Assembly: GCF_052857255.1 (NCBI RefSeq)
Contig: NC_135497.1
Coordinates: 193,925,632 to 193,989,631, forward strand
Origin: Amblyomma americanum
Taxonomy: Eukaryota; Arthropoda; Arachnida; Ixodida; Ixodidae
DNA length: 64,000 nt
Direction of reading: 5' to 3'
The position numbers and the translations under genes are program-made. Of the stretch, positions 35,350 to 47,756 are shown piece after piece. The first letter of the stretch is position 1. Each line of letters opens with the position of its first letter. The notes under the pieces are model-generated. The model searched no databases, was not told the DNA's origin, and was given only the letters and a program-made list of their open reading frames with translations.

Positions 35350-36321
35350 GTAAGTCAAGAATATTTTTTAACTAATATTTGTCCAGTTAAGGTTGTAATG
35401 AAGTTCAAGAGTTGAAATTTGCTCTGTTCAGTTGAAACAAGTTTTTGAATAACTTGAGATCGCATTGAGCCGAGATAACATACTATTATTAAGGGTCTAC
35501 ACTACCCAGTGGCAGGCAATGGCTGTCATAGTATGTTGTCCAAGGGTTGAGTGTCTGCACCTGTATGATTGTATTTAGTTGGCTTTATTGTCTTGTATTG
35601 CATGTTGCAGTAACAAAAATTTAATAAGTTATCACACAAATAGTCACCCTAACAACTTATGGGCGTGGCTGTTGTTCTGGGCTACAAAGAAAAAAGTTTT
35701 CCACAAAAGAGCCCATAACGAGGGGTTATTTGCCAGCTGTTTCTTAGATAAGAAAATGTCTTCCTAGCAGAGGCCACTGTGTAAATACCAACCCTCTCAT
35801 TTTCACCTGTACCAAAGTAGCGCTGCAGTTTACTTATGATACATAACATATGCTGCAGTGTTGGTACATTTAGTGCCTCGAGTTGGGTAGCATTTGGGGT
35901 GATGAGTTTTTCTCGTCCGATCAGGCAAGTGCCTAACAGAGCTGCAATGCAAATGGTCTGTGCAATGTTCTTTTTATTTGTTTATTTTTTAATGTTATAT
36001 ATTTGTTATATTTGTTTGTTATATATATCTTGGTTGTTATATAAGATTGGTTTCTGCAGAGTTTTCAAGCAAACTTACATCTGTTATATTTTATCTATTA
36101 TTTTGGCAAAGGCCATTTTGTTACCAAAAGATTTAATTGTATTTTTACTTTTCCCCATTCAGCCAAAGCTAATTTTCTCATGTGGCAACACTGTGTATCA
36201 AGCATTTTTCAGCTAGAAGGCAATGCTTTTCTTTTTGCCACCGGGTGCCCACCTGTGATACAATGGGTACAAGCTTTCCCCTAGTCTGGTGCTCGGCTTA
36301 TCTGGAGGGAAATGCTTGTGA

Positions 36322-36566
36322 GGCCGCCGTGCTGGTTCAGTGGTTATGGCGCTTGGCTGCTGACCCAAGAGACGCGGGTTCAATCCCGGCCGCGCCAGTT
36401 GAATTTCGATGGAGGCGTAATTCTAAACGCCTGTGTACTGTGCGATGTCAATGCACGTTAAAGAACCCCAGGTGGTCAAAACTTCCGGAGCCCTTCACTT
36501 TGGCGTCCCTCATAGCCTGAGTCACTTTGTGACGTTAAACACCCATAAACCAGACCAAACCAAACC
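36322..36566 (+). mobile_element. Ruka-type SINE, full length, perfect target duplication
   Basis: Head GCCGCCGTGCTGGTTCAGTG, B box GGTTCAATCCC near 36377, tail TTAAACACCCATAAACCAGA with an ACCAAACC run. It is flanked by a perfect 13-bp duplication, GAAATGCTTGTGA, at 36309-36321 and 36567-36579. Confidence 0.95.
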
Positions 36567-36778
36567 GAAATGCTTGTGAAATGGGTTTTCGACCCAACAT
36601 TGTGTAGCCAAAAAACACCTCATGCCATAGCACAGTCTGGCCAAAGCTGCCTCTATGCCATAGAAATCCCTCATTATCACCATCAATGTTTTATTTCTTT
36701 TTTCAGTGTGCGGTTGAGTTCACTGAGAGTGTATTGGTTTGTTTAATATAGAATTGCCCCTTGCTGCAAGTGCGTATT

Positions 36779-36818
36779 AACATGATTTCACACCTCTTAA
36801 GTGATGTGAAATCATGTT
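36779..36818. repeat. Perfect 14-bp hairpin
   Basis: AACATGATTTCACA and TGTGAAATCATGTT are exact reverse complements separated by 12 bases. Confidence 0.9.
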
Positions 36819-37032
36819 GGATCATCGTCATGTTGGAAATGCTGCATGGGCTTGACATCCAAAATTCCACATCTAAGAGCTATTGAACTACTGACTGCTG
36901 CTTAGTGTAGATAGTTTTTATCTTTTTTTCAGGCCTTGAATACCTTAGAAATTAACAAAGGTGTTGAATTCCCTAATTTTAAACACCGTAACTATAAAGT
37001 GCGTGTTACTTCCCTCTGATCAGTTGGCAGTA

Positions 37033-37850
37033 CAGTAAAAGTTCATTAATTTGAACTTCAAGGAACCAGGAATAATGTTCGAAACATCCGAAAGTTCGAA
37101 TCATCGAATGATCCCAAAAAATTGTCAATAACTGCTTGCATCATAGTAAATTTATTTTGTGAAAGACTGGGCAATGGTTGCGTGATTTTTACATGAGAGC
37201 AACGTGGCGGTGACTGTTTTTCATGTTTTCATCAAAGCTTTATGCTGTCGGGAGCATCGGAGCAGAACTGCTCTACAATCATGAGAGCCTCCTGGGAAGG
37301 AGGCTATCACTCCACACCCGTCATAAACTGGCAGCATCTCGGTCTCGTGTAAGGAGGCTTCATCGCACAAACAGTGAACAGCACGTGACGAGTGCATAGT
37401 TTCACCTTACTGGAAGAATGTAACCACGCAGATGCAGGCACCAAAGCAGCAAGAAAAAATAAAGGGTGGAGGAGAAAACATCTGAGGCATGCCAATTAAC
37501 TTCCAAAACGATGCTCAACTTTGCTAAAATGTTTTGCTGGCTGACGTTGGCTGGTTGAGCCACCTTCGCTGCAGGCTGGCACGAAGCTCAGAAAAGCGAA
37601 ACCAAAACTATAAGTGGTCAGACTGTTCTCGGCGGGGTGGCCATCAGGGGTGTACGAGCGACTCTGCAGCATGGAACACATTTTGAGTAGGGCTATTTTG
37701 ATGGTCTCTTGCGCTGGTCATACCTGAATGTGGTCTCCATCGGGAGCCCTTTCGAATAAGCCAACGCGAGACATGTATCATCTGAAATAACGAGCATGTG
37801 TCGTCATTGGCTTACATGGCCACTGGCTGTGACCGAGCCGTCAGTTCGAA
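37033..37850. repeat. Tigger-family MITE, right end missing
   Basis: The left end CAGTAAAAGTTCATTAATTT, preceded by TA, matches the terminus at 24882. The interior has inverted counterparts in the element starting at 63207 (GGGAGCATCGGAGCAGAACT type block). It runs up to the next element and no right terminus was found. Confidence 0.6.
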
Positions 37851-38320
37851 TTACAGTTGCCAACCAATTTTTCGGACGTGAAGGGACCTGGAAATAGTCT
37901 GAATAATCGAACAGTCCGAAAAATCCGTGAAGTACAAAAAAAATCACTTTATTGAGATGAAACCGGCTAAAAAATGTTACTGATTTTACCTTGCGGAAAA
38001 TTTCTCTTGCTGGCGACGATTTGCGCCTGTATTTGTGCCAAATTTGTGCTTTCACTGTACACGCTAGACAGGAAGGTCACCGCATTTAGTTGCAATACTT
38101 CCCACACTTCTTTGACGGACCCGGCGGGTCCATGTTGTCCACAACCCGAGTGTGCACCACACCACTCGTCAAACACACGCAATGATAAGGCACTTTTCTT
38201 TCAAAGCGGCGGAACTGCCGGACACAATCACAAAACGGCGAACGGATGTAACTTCGTGAAAACGGTCGACGCGGTCAGAGAAACCCAAGTGACTAAACGA
38301 CGAATGGCGAACTTATGAGA

Positions 38321-38595
38321 CCCGCTGCGGTGGCTCAGGGGTTAGGGCGCTCGGCTACTGATCCAGAGCACCCGAGTTGGAACCCGACCGCGGTGGCCGC
38401 GTTTCGAAACGCAAAGGAGCCCATGGGCTCTGCGATGTCAGTGCACGTTAAAGATCCCCAGGTGGTCGAAATTATTCCAGAGCCCTCCATTACGGCACCT
38501 CTTTCTTCCTTTCTTCTCTCAGTCCCTCCTTTATCCCTTCCTGCCGAGATGTAAGATAGCTCCTGCACGATTTCCTACCCCCAACAACCAATTTT
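38321..38595 (+). mobile_element. tRNA-headed SINE, second subfamily with a pyrimidine-rich tail
   Basis: The head CCCGCTGCGGTGGCTCAGGG and the GTGCACGTTAAAGATCCCCA body match the other copies. The 3' part differs: ACGGCACCTCTTTCTTCC, then CTGCCGAGATGTAAGATAG, ending near CCAACAACCAATTTTC. The altered tail suggests a partner LINE different from that of the other copies. Confidence 0.8.
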
Positions 38596-38942
38596 CAACG
38601 CATGGGACAAGCGATGACAGCCCGCGACAACGTCGGCGACAAAAGCAAGTTGACGGCGGTGACAATCCGTCTACCACCTCAAAGTGTCAGATCGCAGGGA
38701 CCTCTACTGGCAACAATGAGGTACCGAAAGTATGTCGCTTGGTTCGTTGAGCGAACCAAGCGATGTTTGGAGCATTGGTGGCGCACACGACACGGTCACG
38801 CTCCTTGAAGGCTCAGGGGACCAAAACGTGCCATGAGCGTGTGTTAGCTGTTTTTATTCTCTAATTTTTATTTTTTGTTACCTTCTTGGCTTGATCCGGT
38901 TTTTAGTACCGTTGATCTCCCGATACAAAGGGATAGCCAGCA

Positions 38943-38967
38943 TCATCATCATCATCATCATCATCAT
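38943..38967. repeat. (ATC)n microsatellite
   Basis: About eight ATC units in a row inside the TIR element. Confidence 0.9.
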
Positions 38968-39584
38968 GTCAAGCCAATCCAACTGCAGCAGAAATCCACC
39001 TCAATCCAAGATAACGTATTTTGCGCCGGCGAAAAGCAGAGAAGATGGGCGATTTTGGCCTGCAGGCGACTGAAATTAGTCCAAAAAATTGAAATTTCGG
39101 ACTTCAAAAGTCCGAAATATCCGTCGCAAATATGTATGCGCTTCTATGGGGTTACTGACGGTGCCTCATCGATGTTCGAAATATCCTACAAGTCCGAATT
39201 ATTGGAGTCCGAATTACCCGTCGGCTACTGTATCTGGATTTCAGAATTAAAGGGACCTTATACAGTGTTAGTTCATCCTTATCTAAGGTTTTTTATTAGT
39301 ATCTCAGTTGTATGTGGGCTTTCTATTCCTGATTGCCTTTGTTTGCAGGCCTTCTTTGTATTTTCAGGACTTCACTGGGTAATAACGGTCAACCTTGTTC
39401 GCTTTTTTTTGCAGTAGTGAAGTTGTGTACCGTATATACTTGTGTAAGGGCCACACTTTTTTCCGCAATTTTGACGGGGTGTGGCTCTTACATTAGTCAG
39501 GCCTATATCTATCCGCAGAAACGTCACACTATTGCTGTGACTGTTCTAAATAATAATGTAAACACTTCTAAATGACCACACATA

Positions 39585-41577
39585 CAGTAATTTCTTGTTA
39601 TAACGAAGTCAGTGGGACGGTGAAAAAATTTGTTGTAAGTAGTAATTCAGTATAAGCGACAACCCAACAAAAGCTAAAGCAGTCGAGCTTTAATTGCGCT
39701 TAACTGCGAGGATATCAAAATACAATGTATTCAGTGAAGCAAAACTTTATTCAGGTGCAAAAAAAAAAGGCAGTGAGCTTTGGCTGTTTAAAGTTCTTAC
39801 CGGGCATGTGCAACCCCTGCTCTAATATGACCAAGCATGGCATGAGGCCGTGGTCGCCGCTCATGCATTCAACCTTCGGGTATTTCGAATCGCGAAGACA
39901 GTGGCCGCTTTTAAGGGGGGGATGGGTCACGGAAAACTACAAGAGTATCACGCTGGAAAGCGCCACAAATTCCGTGGCTCAGGTCTGAGGTTGTGTTTGT
40001 TGTGCTCAAAAAACGATTTGCCGCTCATTGTGGGTACTTAGCGCGATCGTAAAAAACAAACGGTTTTGAAGTAGGGGCTTTGCATGATTACAGGGCAATT
40101 TTTTCCTGAGGTGTGCAGCCGTGAAGTTTGCAAAGCGAGTTTTTCGCCGCACCGTTGTCAACGGCACTGTGCTAATTCTACGGTTCAAGTGTCGGTGTTC
40201 GTTCGCGCAGCGTCACTTATACGCCATTGACAAATGTGTAGGAACAAACTTCAATGACCCTACCATGCATTTAGATCGTTTGTCTAGTCGGATGGCGCGA
40301 ATCGAGCATGGCCGGCTCGAGAAATACACAGGGGAAACACCATGGTTGCATTGACCTGCCATGTTGACAGCCTGACTCGCTGCTGGCGATGCTCGGATTT
40401 TTCATGTTTTTGGCTTGTTATCGGTTGATTTGCTCCGTCAAAAGTGCAATGAAGCTAAGAGCGGTGTTTTATTGCTATGCAGGCCGATTATGGCGAGCTG
40501 CGAGCAAATTTCTAGACTGGCTTTGCCAAAGTCATCTGTTTGTCTGTTTTTTAACGTAGCTCCTCTCATCAAATATGGCAAAGGGCATGCGACCAACAGT
40601 CGCTTGCGACCAAGTAGCAGCTCGACTAAACACCGTTGTCCACACTTGGAAGTGTGACCTGCGGGTCGCCTTTTCGTTTGAAGCAAGAACTCTCGGGAAT
40701 GACATTGTTCGCGCGCTTTTGACAGCTTTGGCCGATGTGAAACAGTTAGGCTTAGCGACGACTACGGCAGCCAGGGAGCAGCTCAGTTCGTTGCTTGGCA
40801 CGTAACTCACTGATTGGTTCAGCGGTTTGCGACTCGCAGTTGCAATGCTGGAAAATCGAGCACCGAGTGACTTGCCTGCGACTGCCGCTTTTCGACGAAC
40901 GCAACCGTTTGTGAGTCGAAACTGTCACTTTTCAACCAAAGCAGTCCTACAACCTCTGCGACTCGCAAGTGTGAATGGACCTATAATCGGAGGGACACTT
41001 CTTCTGTGCTTTTCAGCACCAGGAGTGCTCTTTAGAACGTTTTTAGCTCTTTAGAAATGCTATGGCGCAAGTCGCCCCGCGGTCTTTAGGCCACTTTTCG
41101 GCATCCAAGAGACTGCGGTTTTCTGGCATCGCAAAGCATCAGGAAAACTTTATATTCGTATGGATTCTATCACGGGGAACAGCAGTGGTGCTATTGCGAC
41201 CAAGATTTATGGTTTGGGCATGCTGCATTATGGAATTTGGCAGCTTCCGTTCGCTCTGCTGTAAACAGCTGGGGGCACTTGGCACTCGCTTGGTACCTGT
41301 TACTAGGCAGGTCATTGGTTGTAGGTTTGGTACTTTTGTGGCTTCTTCTGTACCTGCATGAGTCTAATTCGTTGACTGTATTAATTTAACACTGCATGCG
41401 CAAAAGGGTCACCGCGGCTGCGTTGATGTCTCTCCTCGCCACTTCGCTCTGAGCGGGTCAAGCTCTTCGTGCGTTTCAAGTAATGCGGCAATGCATGTGT
41501 TTCGGTCGAGACTGAAAAAAGTTTTGAATAAAGCGATATTTCGAGTAATGCGATTTCATTATTACGAGGGATTACTG
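39585..41577. mobile_element. Nested TIR element with TA duplications
   Basis: Ends: left CAGTAATTTCTTGTTATAAC, right (reverse complement) CAGTAATCCCTCGTAATAAT. TA at 39583-39584 and 41578-41579. It lies inside the Tigger-like element, right after the last readable transposase codons. No ORF of its own is recognised. Internal blocks such as GACTCGCAAGTGTGAATGGA near 40960 hint at a further degraded element. Confidence 0.8.
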
Positions 41578-41579
41578 TA

Positions 41580-42763
41580 CTTTGTTCGAGGAAATTCCTC
41601 GTGGCCTCGGTGCGGTGCCGTCCATCTGGTTCAGTATTCCAGTCACCTTGAAGCTTTTTACATTGGTGTCACACGACACTGAACGCCATGCACTTAAAAT
41701 CCACAAACAAACTTTTTGCAGCGAAGCTCTCTGCAACCGTCCAGTAGGCGTCTTCTTGTGAACGTCCGATGCCATCCACTCAGAGTAACAAAGCTAGAAA
41801 TCAGTTTTAAATGGTAGATTGACAGAAACATCCAGTGGCTGCTGGATGCTTGTCATTCCTCCAGGAGTGACAGCTAAATTCGTTCGAGTTTCAGCAAGCC
41901 GGGCCTTGACGAGGTCTGTGAGATGACCTCAAAAACTTTCAGGGACGAGCAAAGCCCTCCATTGCAACAAGCCACCCAGTCAGTTCGCCCACACTGTTTT
42001 TACCCAGTCGAAAACGAGTTCATCACACATCTGTACTTTTTCATGGAAATGAACAATAATCCCATCTGAAAACCCTTCTTTGGGCAGCGTCTTCCTCTTG
42101 AAAACCACATATGGTGGCAGCTGATGCACAGCATCACCATGCACCGTTACCGTTGTGCACCGGTTGTTTGCACAGAGATGCTTTTTTTGCACCTTTAAAA
42201 TCAACTGTGCTTTTTTCTACTGCATCAAACCAGACAGACTTCTGATCTGCGTTCCCTATCTGAGACTGGTCGTAGCCGTGCTCCCTTCGAAGGCTGTTAA
42301 CGAAACAGTGGAACTTCAACAGTTCGTCCTCGCACTCACTGGGCAGCATTCTGCACAGTGTCATTCTGCGCTGAATGGAGAGCGCGTTTCGAATCATAAA
42401 ATGTTGAAGTCATGCCCTACTTACTCTAAAATTCGCGAGCGGAATGCCCATGTGGCGAGCGTTACCAACGGCTTTCACACGGATCATCGCCATCGACACT
42501 GCATAGCCGTTTTTTCTTGTCATCGTGAAGTACTCCACAAGTTTCTTTTCAAGCTTTGGAAACTTGCACTGCTTCCCACGGAATGCTTTCCGGTTGAGGT
42601 TCATACCATACAGCGAGCTGTTCTTTCTGGTTGCATCACCGACTTTCACACTTCTCGTTGACGTCGAACTTGCATCCAGCCGCCCGCTTGCCGTGTTTTT
42701 GGCGTAAGCAACGACTTTCAGCTTGAAGGCCGCTGTGTATGAAATCAAATCTCTGCCCGTCAT
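41580..42763 (-). pseudogene. Tigger/pogo-like transposase, broken
   Basis: On the minus strand the order is right for one protein: ISYTAAFKLKVVAYAK near 42740, AAGCKFDVNEKCESRW, RKAFRGKQCKFPKLEKKLVE and TMTRKNGYAVSMAMIRVKA (DNA-binding helix-turn-helix part) near 42480-42600. It is followed by NADQKSVWFD and STVDFKGAKKASL (first Asp of the DDE core) near 42220, PPYVVFKRKTLPKEGFSDG near 42090, and then an Asn-Leu-Ala-Val-Thr-Pro-Gly-Gly-Met-Thr-Ser block with QPLDVSVNLPFK near 41850 (last acidic site region). Several frameshifts and stops separate these blocks. The reading stops at 41580, at the nested element. Confidence 0.88.
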
Positions 42764-43392
42764 CATCAAGCGGTAAACATGATTCACTGAACAGCTCTTC
42801 ACACAGGAACCACAACTGCACCAACACATTGGCCAAGCTAACAGCACGACACAAAGAAAAAATGGCTCCCAGATCGAAATGGTTGCAAAAACAAGACGGT
42901 GTCCCTGCATGATCTCAAAGTACTGATGATGATAAGGGGTTGAAAGCAGCTAGCACCATCTGGTAGTGACTTGTAAAATTTAACCTTTGCTGGTGCACAA
43001 ATTTTCATGTTTGGGTACAAAAATAATTTTTTTTAAAAGTTACGGCTCCAAAGTTTCGGGTGTGGCCTTTACACGGGGGCGGCCCTTACATGAGTATATA
43101 CATATGTTTTATGCCAAGCAGGTGCCATAGTTTGCGCATGATGTTCTGTAACTATGCATGCCAAAACTGCTGGGGAGCTTGATCCTGTGATGAAATAACA
43201 TCCTGCATTTTCTGAAAAATTTGTGAGAGGCCAATGAGTTTTGGTAAAAGTAATGTACCGGAAGTCTGGATTGTATGGTCCATTGTTATCTGCATCCGAA
43301 TTTTCAGCTGTTATCGTGTTTTTAAAGGTTTCCCAGAATGTGTTTTGTTGTGTATATACTGAGTTGTGGTTGCTTCTTTGACCAACTTGCAG

Positions 43393-43470
43393 GCAACAAT
43401 TCAAGCATTGTGTGACACAGAAATTGCACTCGCACACGTCGAAGATGCCCCACCTGGCTCAACAAATATG
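43393..43470 (+). CDS. VIRMA: VIRMA exon k
   Basis: The acceptor CTTTGACCAACTTGCAG ends at 43392 and the donor ATG|GTAAGC starts at 43471. It is 78 bases, 26 codons, phase 0 to 0. It encodes ATIQALCDTEIALAHVED, then APPGSTNM. The LCDxxIAL core is conserved in VIRMA; the tail starts a flexible linker that runs into the next exon. Confidence 0.88.
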
Positions 43471-43995
43471 GTAAGCATCAATACCCACGTGGGCTTGTGT
43501 AAGTTGGATAAAGGGGATAAAGCTTTTATTTTGTGTGGCACAGTTTTTTTTTTTTTTTTGCTTGCCGTGTGGCTCTGGAAAAACTTTACGACAGTCAAAC
43601 CCAGTTATAACGAACAGCATGATTCAGTGCAATTTGTTAGATATATCATAGACGCCCTTTAAACCAACTTGAAGGGAGCAGAAAATTTGTTTGCCTTATC
43701 AGAAGTCAATCTTAACAGAAGTGCCCCTAAAAAAGATGTCAGCATGCTTGGTGTGTCCATATATATGTTACAGTGCAGTCCACTTTAAACAATATCGAAA
43801 AATCCGGAAAAAATGAGCGTTATAACCGATCATCGCTATATCTGGACTGCCATAAAAATGGCTGCCAAACATACCTTTGTAGCTCCTGACTCAAGTTTTA
43901 TACTTGCGCTGAAGAACAGTAATTGCAGAACGTGCGATTTGAGAAACAACGCATTTATTTGTCACGTTTAACAAGCACCTCGAGCGTTAGGTGTG

Positions 43996-44319
43996 CTAAA
44001 GTAATTTGAGATGGGCACTTGCTTGCGTGGCAGTTGCAGTTGCAGTGCACTGCATCCAGCTGCTGTGCGTACACTGGCGGCAACACTGGTGGCAACTCCC
44101 ATCCATGTTTGCACGCAACAACATAGTAACCCTCAGTTTGGAATGCTTCCCACCGAGGCATGGATCACCTTTGAGTGCGTGGGTCTTGGACGGCGGCATT
44201 TGAAAATAAAGTGCTGTTTCATCGCAGTTATAGATGTCTCTTTCCGTGTAGTGCTCCAACACTGTGGGCAGCTTCGTTCTCAGCCACTCTTCCTTCGCCT
44301 CCGCATCCAGCGATGCCAC
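43996..44319 (-). pseudogene. Tigger-like transposase fragment (start of DDE core)
   Basis: The minus strand reads TVLEHYTERDIYNCDETALY, then QMPPSKTHALKGD and KLRVTMLLRANMDGS. YNxDETxLxFxMxPxKT followed by TVxLxxNxDGS is the first half of the Tigger/CENP-B DDE domain, with the first catalytic Asp in NCDET. A second, independent copy of the same segment lies at 52740-52830. A terminus TACAGTGCAGTCCACTTTAA near 43773 is a likely left end. Sequence beyond about 44060 is no longer readable as transposase. Confidence 0.8.
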
Positions 44320-44710
44320 GTCCCCCCTCCACCACGTTTTTGTAGACGATGCCGTGCCGGTCTATAAATCATTGAATCCAGCCTCCAGCAGGTTCAAAGT
44401 TCTCTTTCCCCAGAAGACAACCGAACTGCTTTGCCTTTGCGGCCAGTATTGGCCCACTGATGGGCACATTCTGCGTACGGATTGAAAGGAACCACTGGTT
44501 TAATGCCTCTTGTGTGTGTATGTGTTTTTTTTTCTCCAAGTTTTCCTTTCCATTCTTCCCTTAGCGCTTTGAAGGTGCCCAGCAGGTTAGCCGTACATCT
44601 CTTTCTTAACCTTCTCCTTCTGCAGCTTAGCTGTTAGCAAATCCACGAGCAGCCACGCCACACGCCTTTCTGTAAGCTGCAGGCAATGCACTCATGCCAT
44701 TATCTAGCCA

Positions 44711-45278
44711 TAGACATTTTTAGTTTCACGTATGTAGACCTCTTATCGGTGACCAGTTTGCATGCGCAGAACGCAAAGCGTATGCATGAGTCTCAAGAAT
44801 GTATGTGAGATTCGGATTTTTACATTGTGGTCTTTGCGTTTCTTGCGTACGTAGTGTTGACAACATGGCGGCACCCTGCCCACCCACTTCACAGTGATAA
44901 CAGCTTCGTCGCTAATCCCTCGACGTGATATCGTGTTCTAAACTGTTGTATTCGCCCTCAGTTTGCCCATTCTTACCCTCGCATAAAGTTTCAAGCGACA
45001 AATAGCTTTTGTTTTTCAGATATCAAGGCGATTTCCCAAGTGTTAAGCCTGACGAAGCAGTGATCCGATGCAGTTCGACTGGCTTGATTTTGACACATCT
45101 TGTATTAGAGTGGCTACAGCAGTGTCTGCGTCTGCCAGTAGACGGTGCTAGAAACAACGCACGGCACCTGTCGCGTACGTGCAACTAAAAGGGTTTCAAA
45201 CGACATGCGCATATGCTACATAGACTTCTCACGTTTGCGTACATGAAGTCTGTACGTACGTGAAACTAAAACTGTCTC
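44711..45278. mobile_element. MITE with 25-bp terminal repeats
   Basis: Left AGACATTTTTAGTTTCACGT and right (reverse complement) AGACAGTTTTAGTTTCACGT, then ATGTA/ACGTA, match at 23 of 25 positions. It is 568 bp with no ORF. The superfamily is unknown. Confidence 0.85.
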
Positions 45279-45299
45279 ATATCTGTGCTGCGAGAATGC

Positions 45300-45888
45300 A
45301 TGATGTGACCATGCTTAAGTTGAAAATGCTCCCCTCGGAGTCATTTTTAAGCCGCAACTCAATGAGTGAGTGCACCTCGTGCATACGCGTCTTTTAGTCT
45401 GTGGGAGGCAATGCGTGTGGCACTGGACGCGTGCGCGATGCTGTGATCTCACCATGCCAGATCTCTGTGCCAGTGCAGGCGCGATAGTGCTTTGCCTTTT
45501 CCAAACTGGCAAGAAAGCTTCTCCCGAAGAAAGTGCACTCCTGCAAGACGGCTTCCCCACATTTTTACACAAAGTTGCACAGAAACCATTTTATGGGGTA
45601 GTGCTTTCTTGCATAGAATTTTCCGTCCTTGAGAGTGCCGCTTGGATGCCTCATGAGGCATCCGCTGCCTCACTGGATGCTAGATGCCGCTGGATGCCTC
45701 ATTGCTTGGGGTTGTCGTGGTTCACGGTTGCTGCAAAAGTTCGTCTTAACCGGAGGACATGCGAAACAGTTTGTCTTAAGCGGATTTTTTTTTTACATTG
45801 AGTCCTACCAACCAAATGGTCTCACATTGTTCATCTTATTCGAGAATTTGTCTTAACCAAATTCGTCTTAACAGCAATCTACTGTATG
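45300..45888. repeat. Degraded element related to 18850-19396
   Basis: The right end GTCTTAACAGCAATCTACTG, followed by TA, and several GTCTTAACC/GTCTTAAGC units mark the terminal region. A short TGGATGCCTCATGAGGCATC palindrome lies near 45642-45662. The left end is not recognised. Confidence 0.5.
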
Positions 45889-46229
45889 GAGTAATTCAAT
45901 ATACCTGAACTTGCTCATAATGAACTTCAGTAAACTTCAGTATCAAATTCGTTGTACACAAGGGTGTGAACAGTGGAGTGAAAGCATGCTGATGAAAGAA
46001 AAACCACGCACGTAATCACGGTGAAATAGAATCCTATCTGCACCAAGCAACCAGCATTGTTCCCACACACGCCCAAAGTATAGGCCTTAGGTGTTCAGCA
46101 TCAAAATAGGAACGTTTAGTAATAAATCATAAAGAACATTACCCTGCAGGTCACATCACTTTCGATGGAGCCCCCATCCAAATAGTCGAAAAGACCTAAC
46201 TCCCAGTCTCTACATTTCCAGTAATGGCA

Positions 46230-46451
46230 TTAAGTGTCCAACAGGCTCGCTGTCACAGCTACAACATCAACCGTCAAAAAATGCTCGAAGGCAGCTTCTG
46301 TTAGCACAGTGTCTGCAACATTGGCGAGTTCTTCCCACAGCATGGCAACGTCACTGTCATTTTGCACTGCGTACACTGCACTCGCAATTTCTGCACACTC
46401 ATGACACAGTCTCACATGAAGGAAGCAGTTTCGGATTGTGTCTTGAGTCAA
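46230..46451 (-). pseudogene. C-terminal fragment of a Tigger-like transposase
   Basis: The minus strand reads TQDTIRNCFLHVRLCHEC, the conserved (V)TxxTIRNCFRxAG block, followed by about 50 residues rich in Ala, Val and acidic residues (DVAMLWEELANVADTV) to a stop at 46230. Upstream DDE parts were not found nearby. Termini could not be fixed, although ATAATGAACTTCAGTAAACT near 45918 looks terminal. Confidence 0.65.
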
Positions 46452-47756
46452 GTGTTGTCAGGCATGACTGGTCATTTCCATTGTGCATGTGCATGTGACA
46501 GCCGTGCATGTGACAAGCGCGTAGTGTCAACTGTCTGGAAGAGCAATGCGGACGTAATCAAAGGTAACATACATTGGTGTTGGAATGGTGAGACTGAAAA
46601 AAAAGGGAAAAGAAATGACCAACAACACGCCAGTCGGCATCCAAAAGCGGTGCGGAGCTGGGTTTGGATGACCGGCTAATGCGCGGGCTGACAGCTGCCG
46701 TTGCTGTGAGCTAGCGGTGAAGGTCAGAAGCCGAAACTAAGCGGCGATGCTAGTTTTTGGCCTGGCAGCAGGGCGCTCCTATCGTTGTCATGCGTGCCGT
46801 TAAGCGCATTTAAGAGGTGCGCAGGTTATAATGCACCATGCAATAGGCTGGATTTTTACGGGATTGCTTGCCTTGCTGTGGCACCTCGACTTGCCCCTTT
46901 GGGAGCCTTATGCAGGTTTTGCAAGTGTGCTTTCCCACACATCATAGCTGACCAAAAACTGATGGCTTAGCTCACGCTACGAGAGCTACAAAGGTGACAG
47001 GATGAATGACATTTGTGTGGGTGCAATGTAGATCAAGCGTGAGGTCTTCATTCTTTTTATGCAAAATAAGGCACACTGTGATGCCTGAACACCTAAAGAG
47101 ATCACCGAAATCATAATATTTAATATTTTAATCTTCTCCAGAAATGCTCATTTTCAGCCGATGATTTCGCAATGCAGCAGCCATTTTTGGCAGTGGAAAT
47201 GAGGTGGCATCCAGATTGGACGCTGCCTTTCTTATTGGTTGGGTGTCTTGTTTGAACCTTGTTGCTTTATATTCGCGAAATTGATCTAAAATATTATGTC
47301 TCTGAGTGCTGTAAGCTTTTCGCGTGTCACAAAAGCTGAAAAGAAGCAGGGAAAGTGAACAAAAACTAACAAGAATAACACTCGGGGCAACACTTTCCAT
47401 TCCACTTCAAACTTTCGTCAAGATGAGCACTGTTGTTGAAACCACACCAAGAAGGCAGTGAAAAAAAAAAAAAAAAGCCGGTAGACACACCTTGCCCAAA
47501 ATTGTGAAGATAAAGGCCGGACAAAAGGCAAGGTTGAGGGGGAGTGACTGGTGTTAGCCTTCGTTGTCAATAAAGAAACATTGGGGAGCTTCTTTTGTTG
47601 AGTTAGTCACCCTTGCCTTGTCTACAGCGCGCGTACATAGGGGGATAACGCCGTCAAAATGCGTGGCTGTAGGCTGCCCTGGCAACGCAGCAATTGCTTC
47701 CGCTGCATGTGTGCTAGGCGCGGTTTTGATTGGTAGCGCTGAATCTGCGCACTGGA

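Larger units (their letters stand above)
37854..39230. mobile_element. TIR element with TA duplications, carrying a SINE
   Basis: Left CAGTTGCCAACCAATTTTTC, then GGAC; right (reverse complement) CAGTAGCCGACGGGTAATTC, then GGAC. TA flanks at 37852-37853 and 39231-39232. Subterminal GTCCGAA repeats lie at both ends. A SINE of a second subfamily sits inside and an (ATC)n microsatellite occurs at 38943-38967. Confidence 0.75.
39430..43102. mobile_element. Tigger-like element (minus-strand transposase) interrupted by another element
   Basis: The left end CCGTATATACTTGTGTAAGG, preceded by TA, pairs with the right end, whose reverse complement includes GTATATACTCATGTAAGGGC. The transposase remnant lies on the minus strand at 41580-42763. 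A 1993-bp element is inserted at 39585-41577. Without that insertion the Tigger-like element would be about 1.7 kb. Confidence 0.8.
35350..43392 (+). other. VIRMA intron j-k
   Basis: Contains a SINE (36322-36566), a short perfect hairpin (36779-36818), a Tigger-family fragment (37033-37850), a TIR element with a SINE inside (37854-39230) and a Tigger-like element with a nested element (39430-43102). Confidence 0.8.

Noticed and set aside
38875..39417. 181-codon ORF with a His run
   Set aside because: The His run is an (ATC)n microsatellite. The frame crosses the right end of a TIR element and ordinary intron sequence. No conserved motif.
42155..42661. 169-codon plus-strand ORF
   Set aside because: Antisense shadow of the Tigger-like transposase pseudogene on the minus strand.
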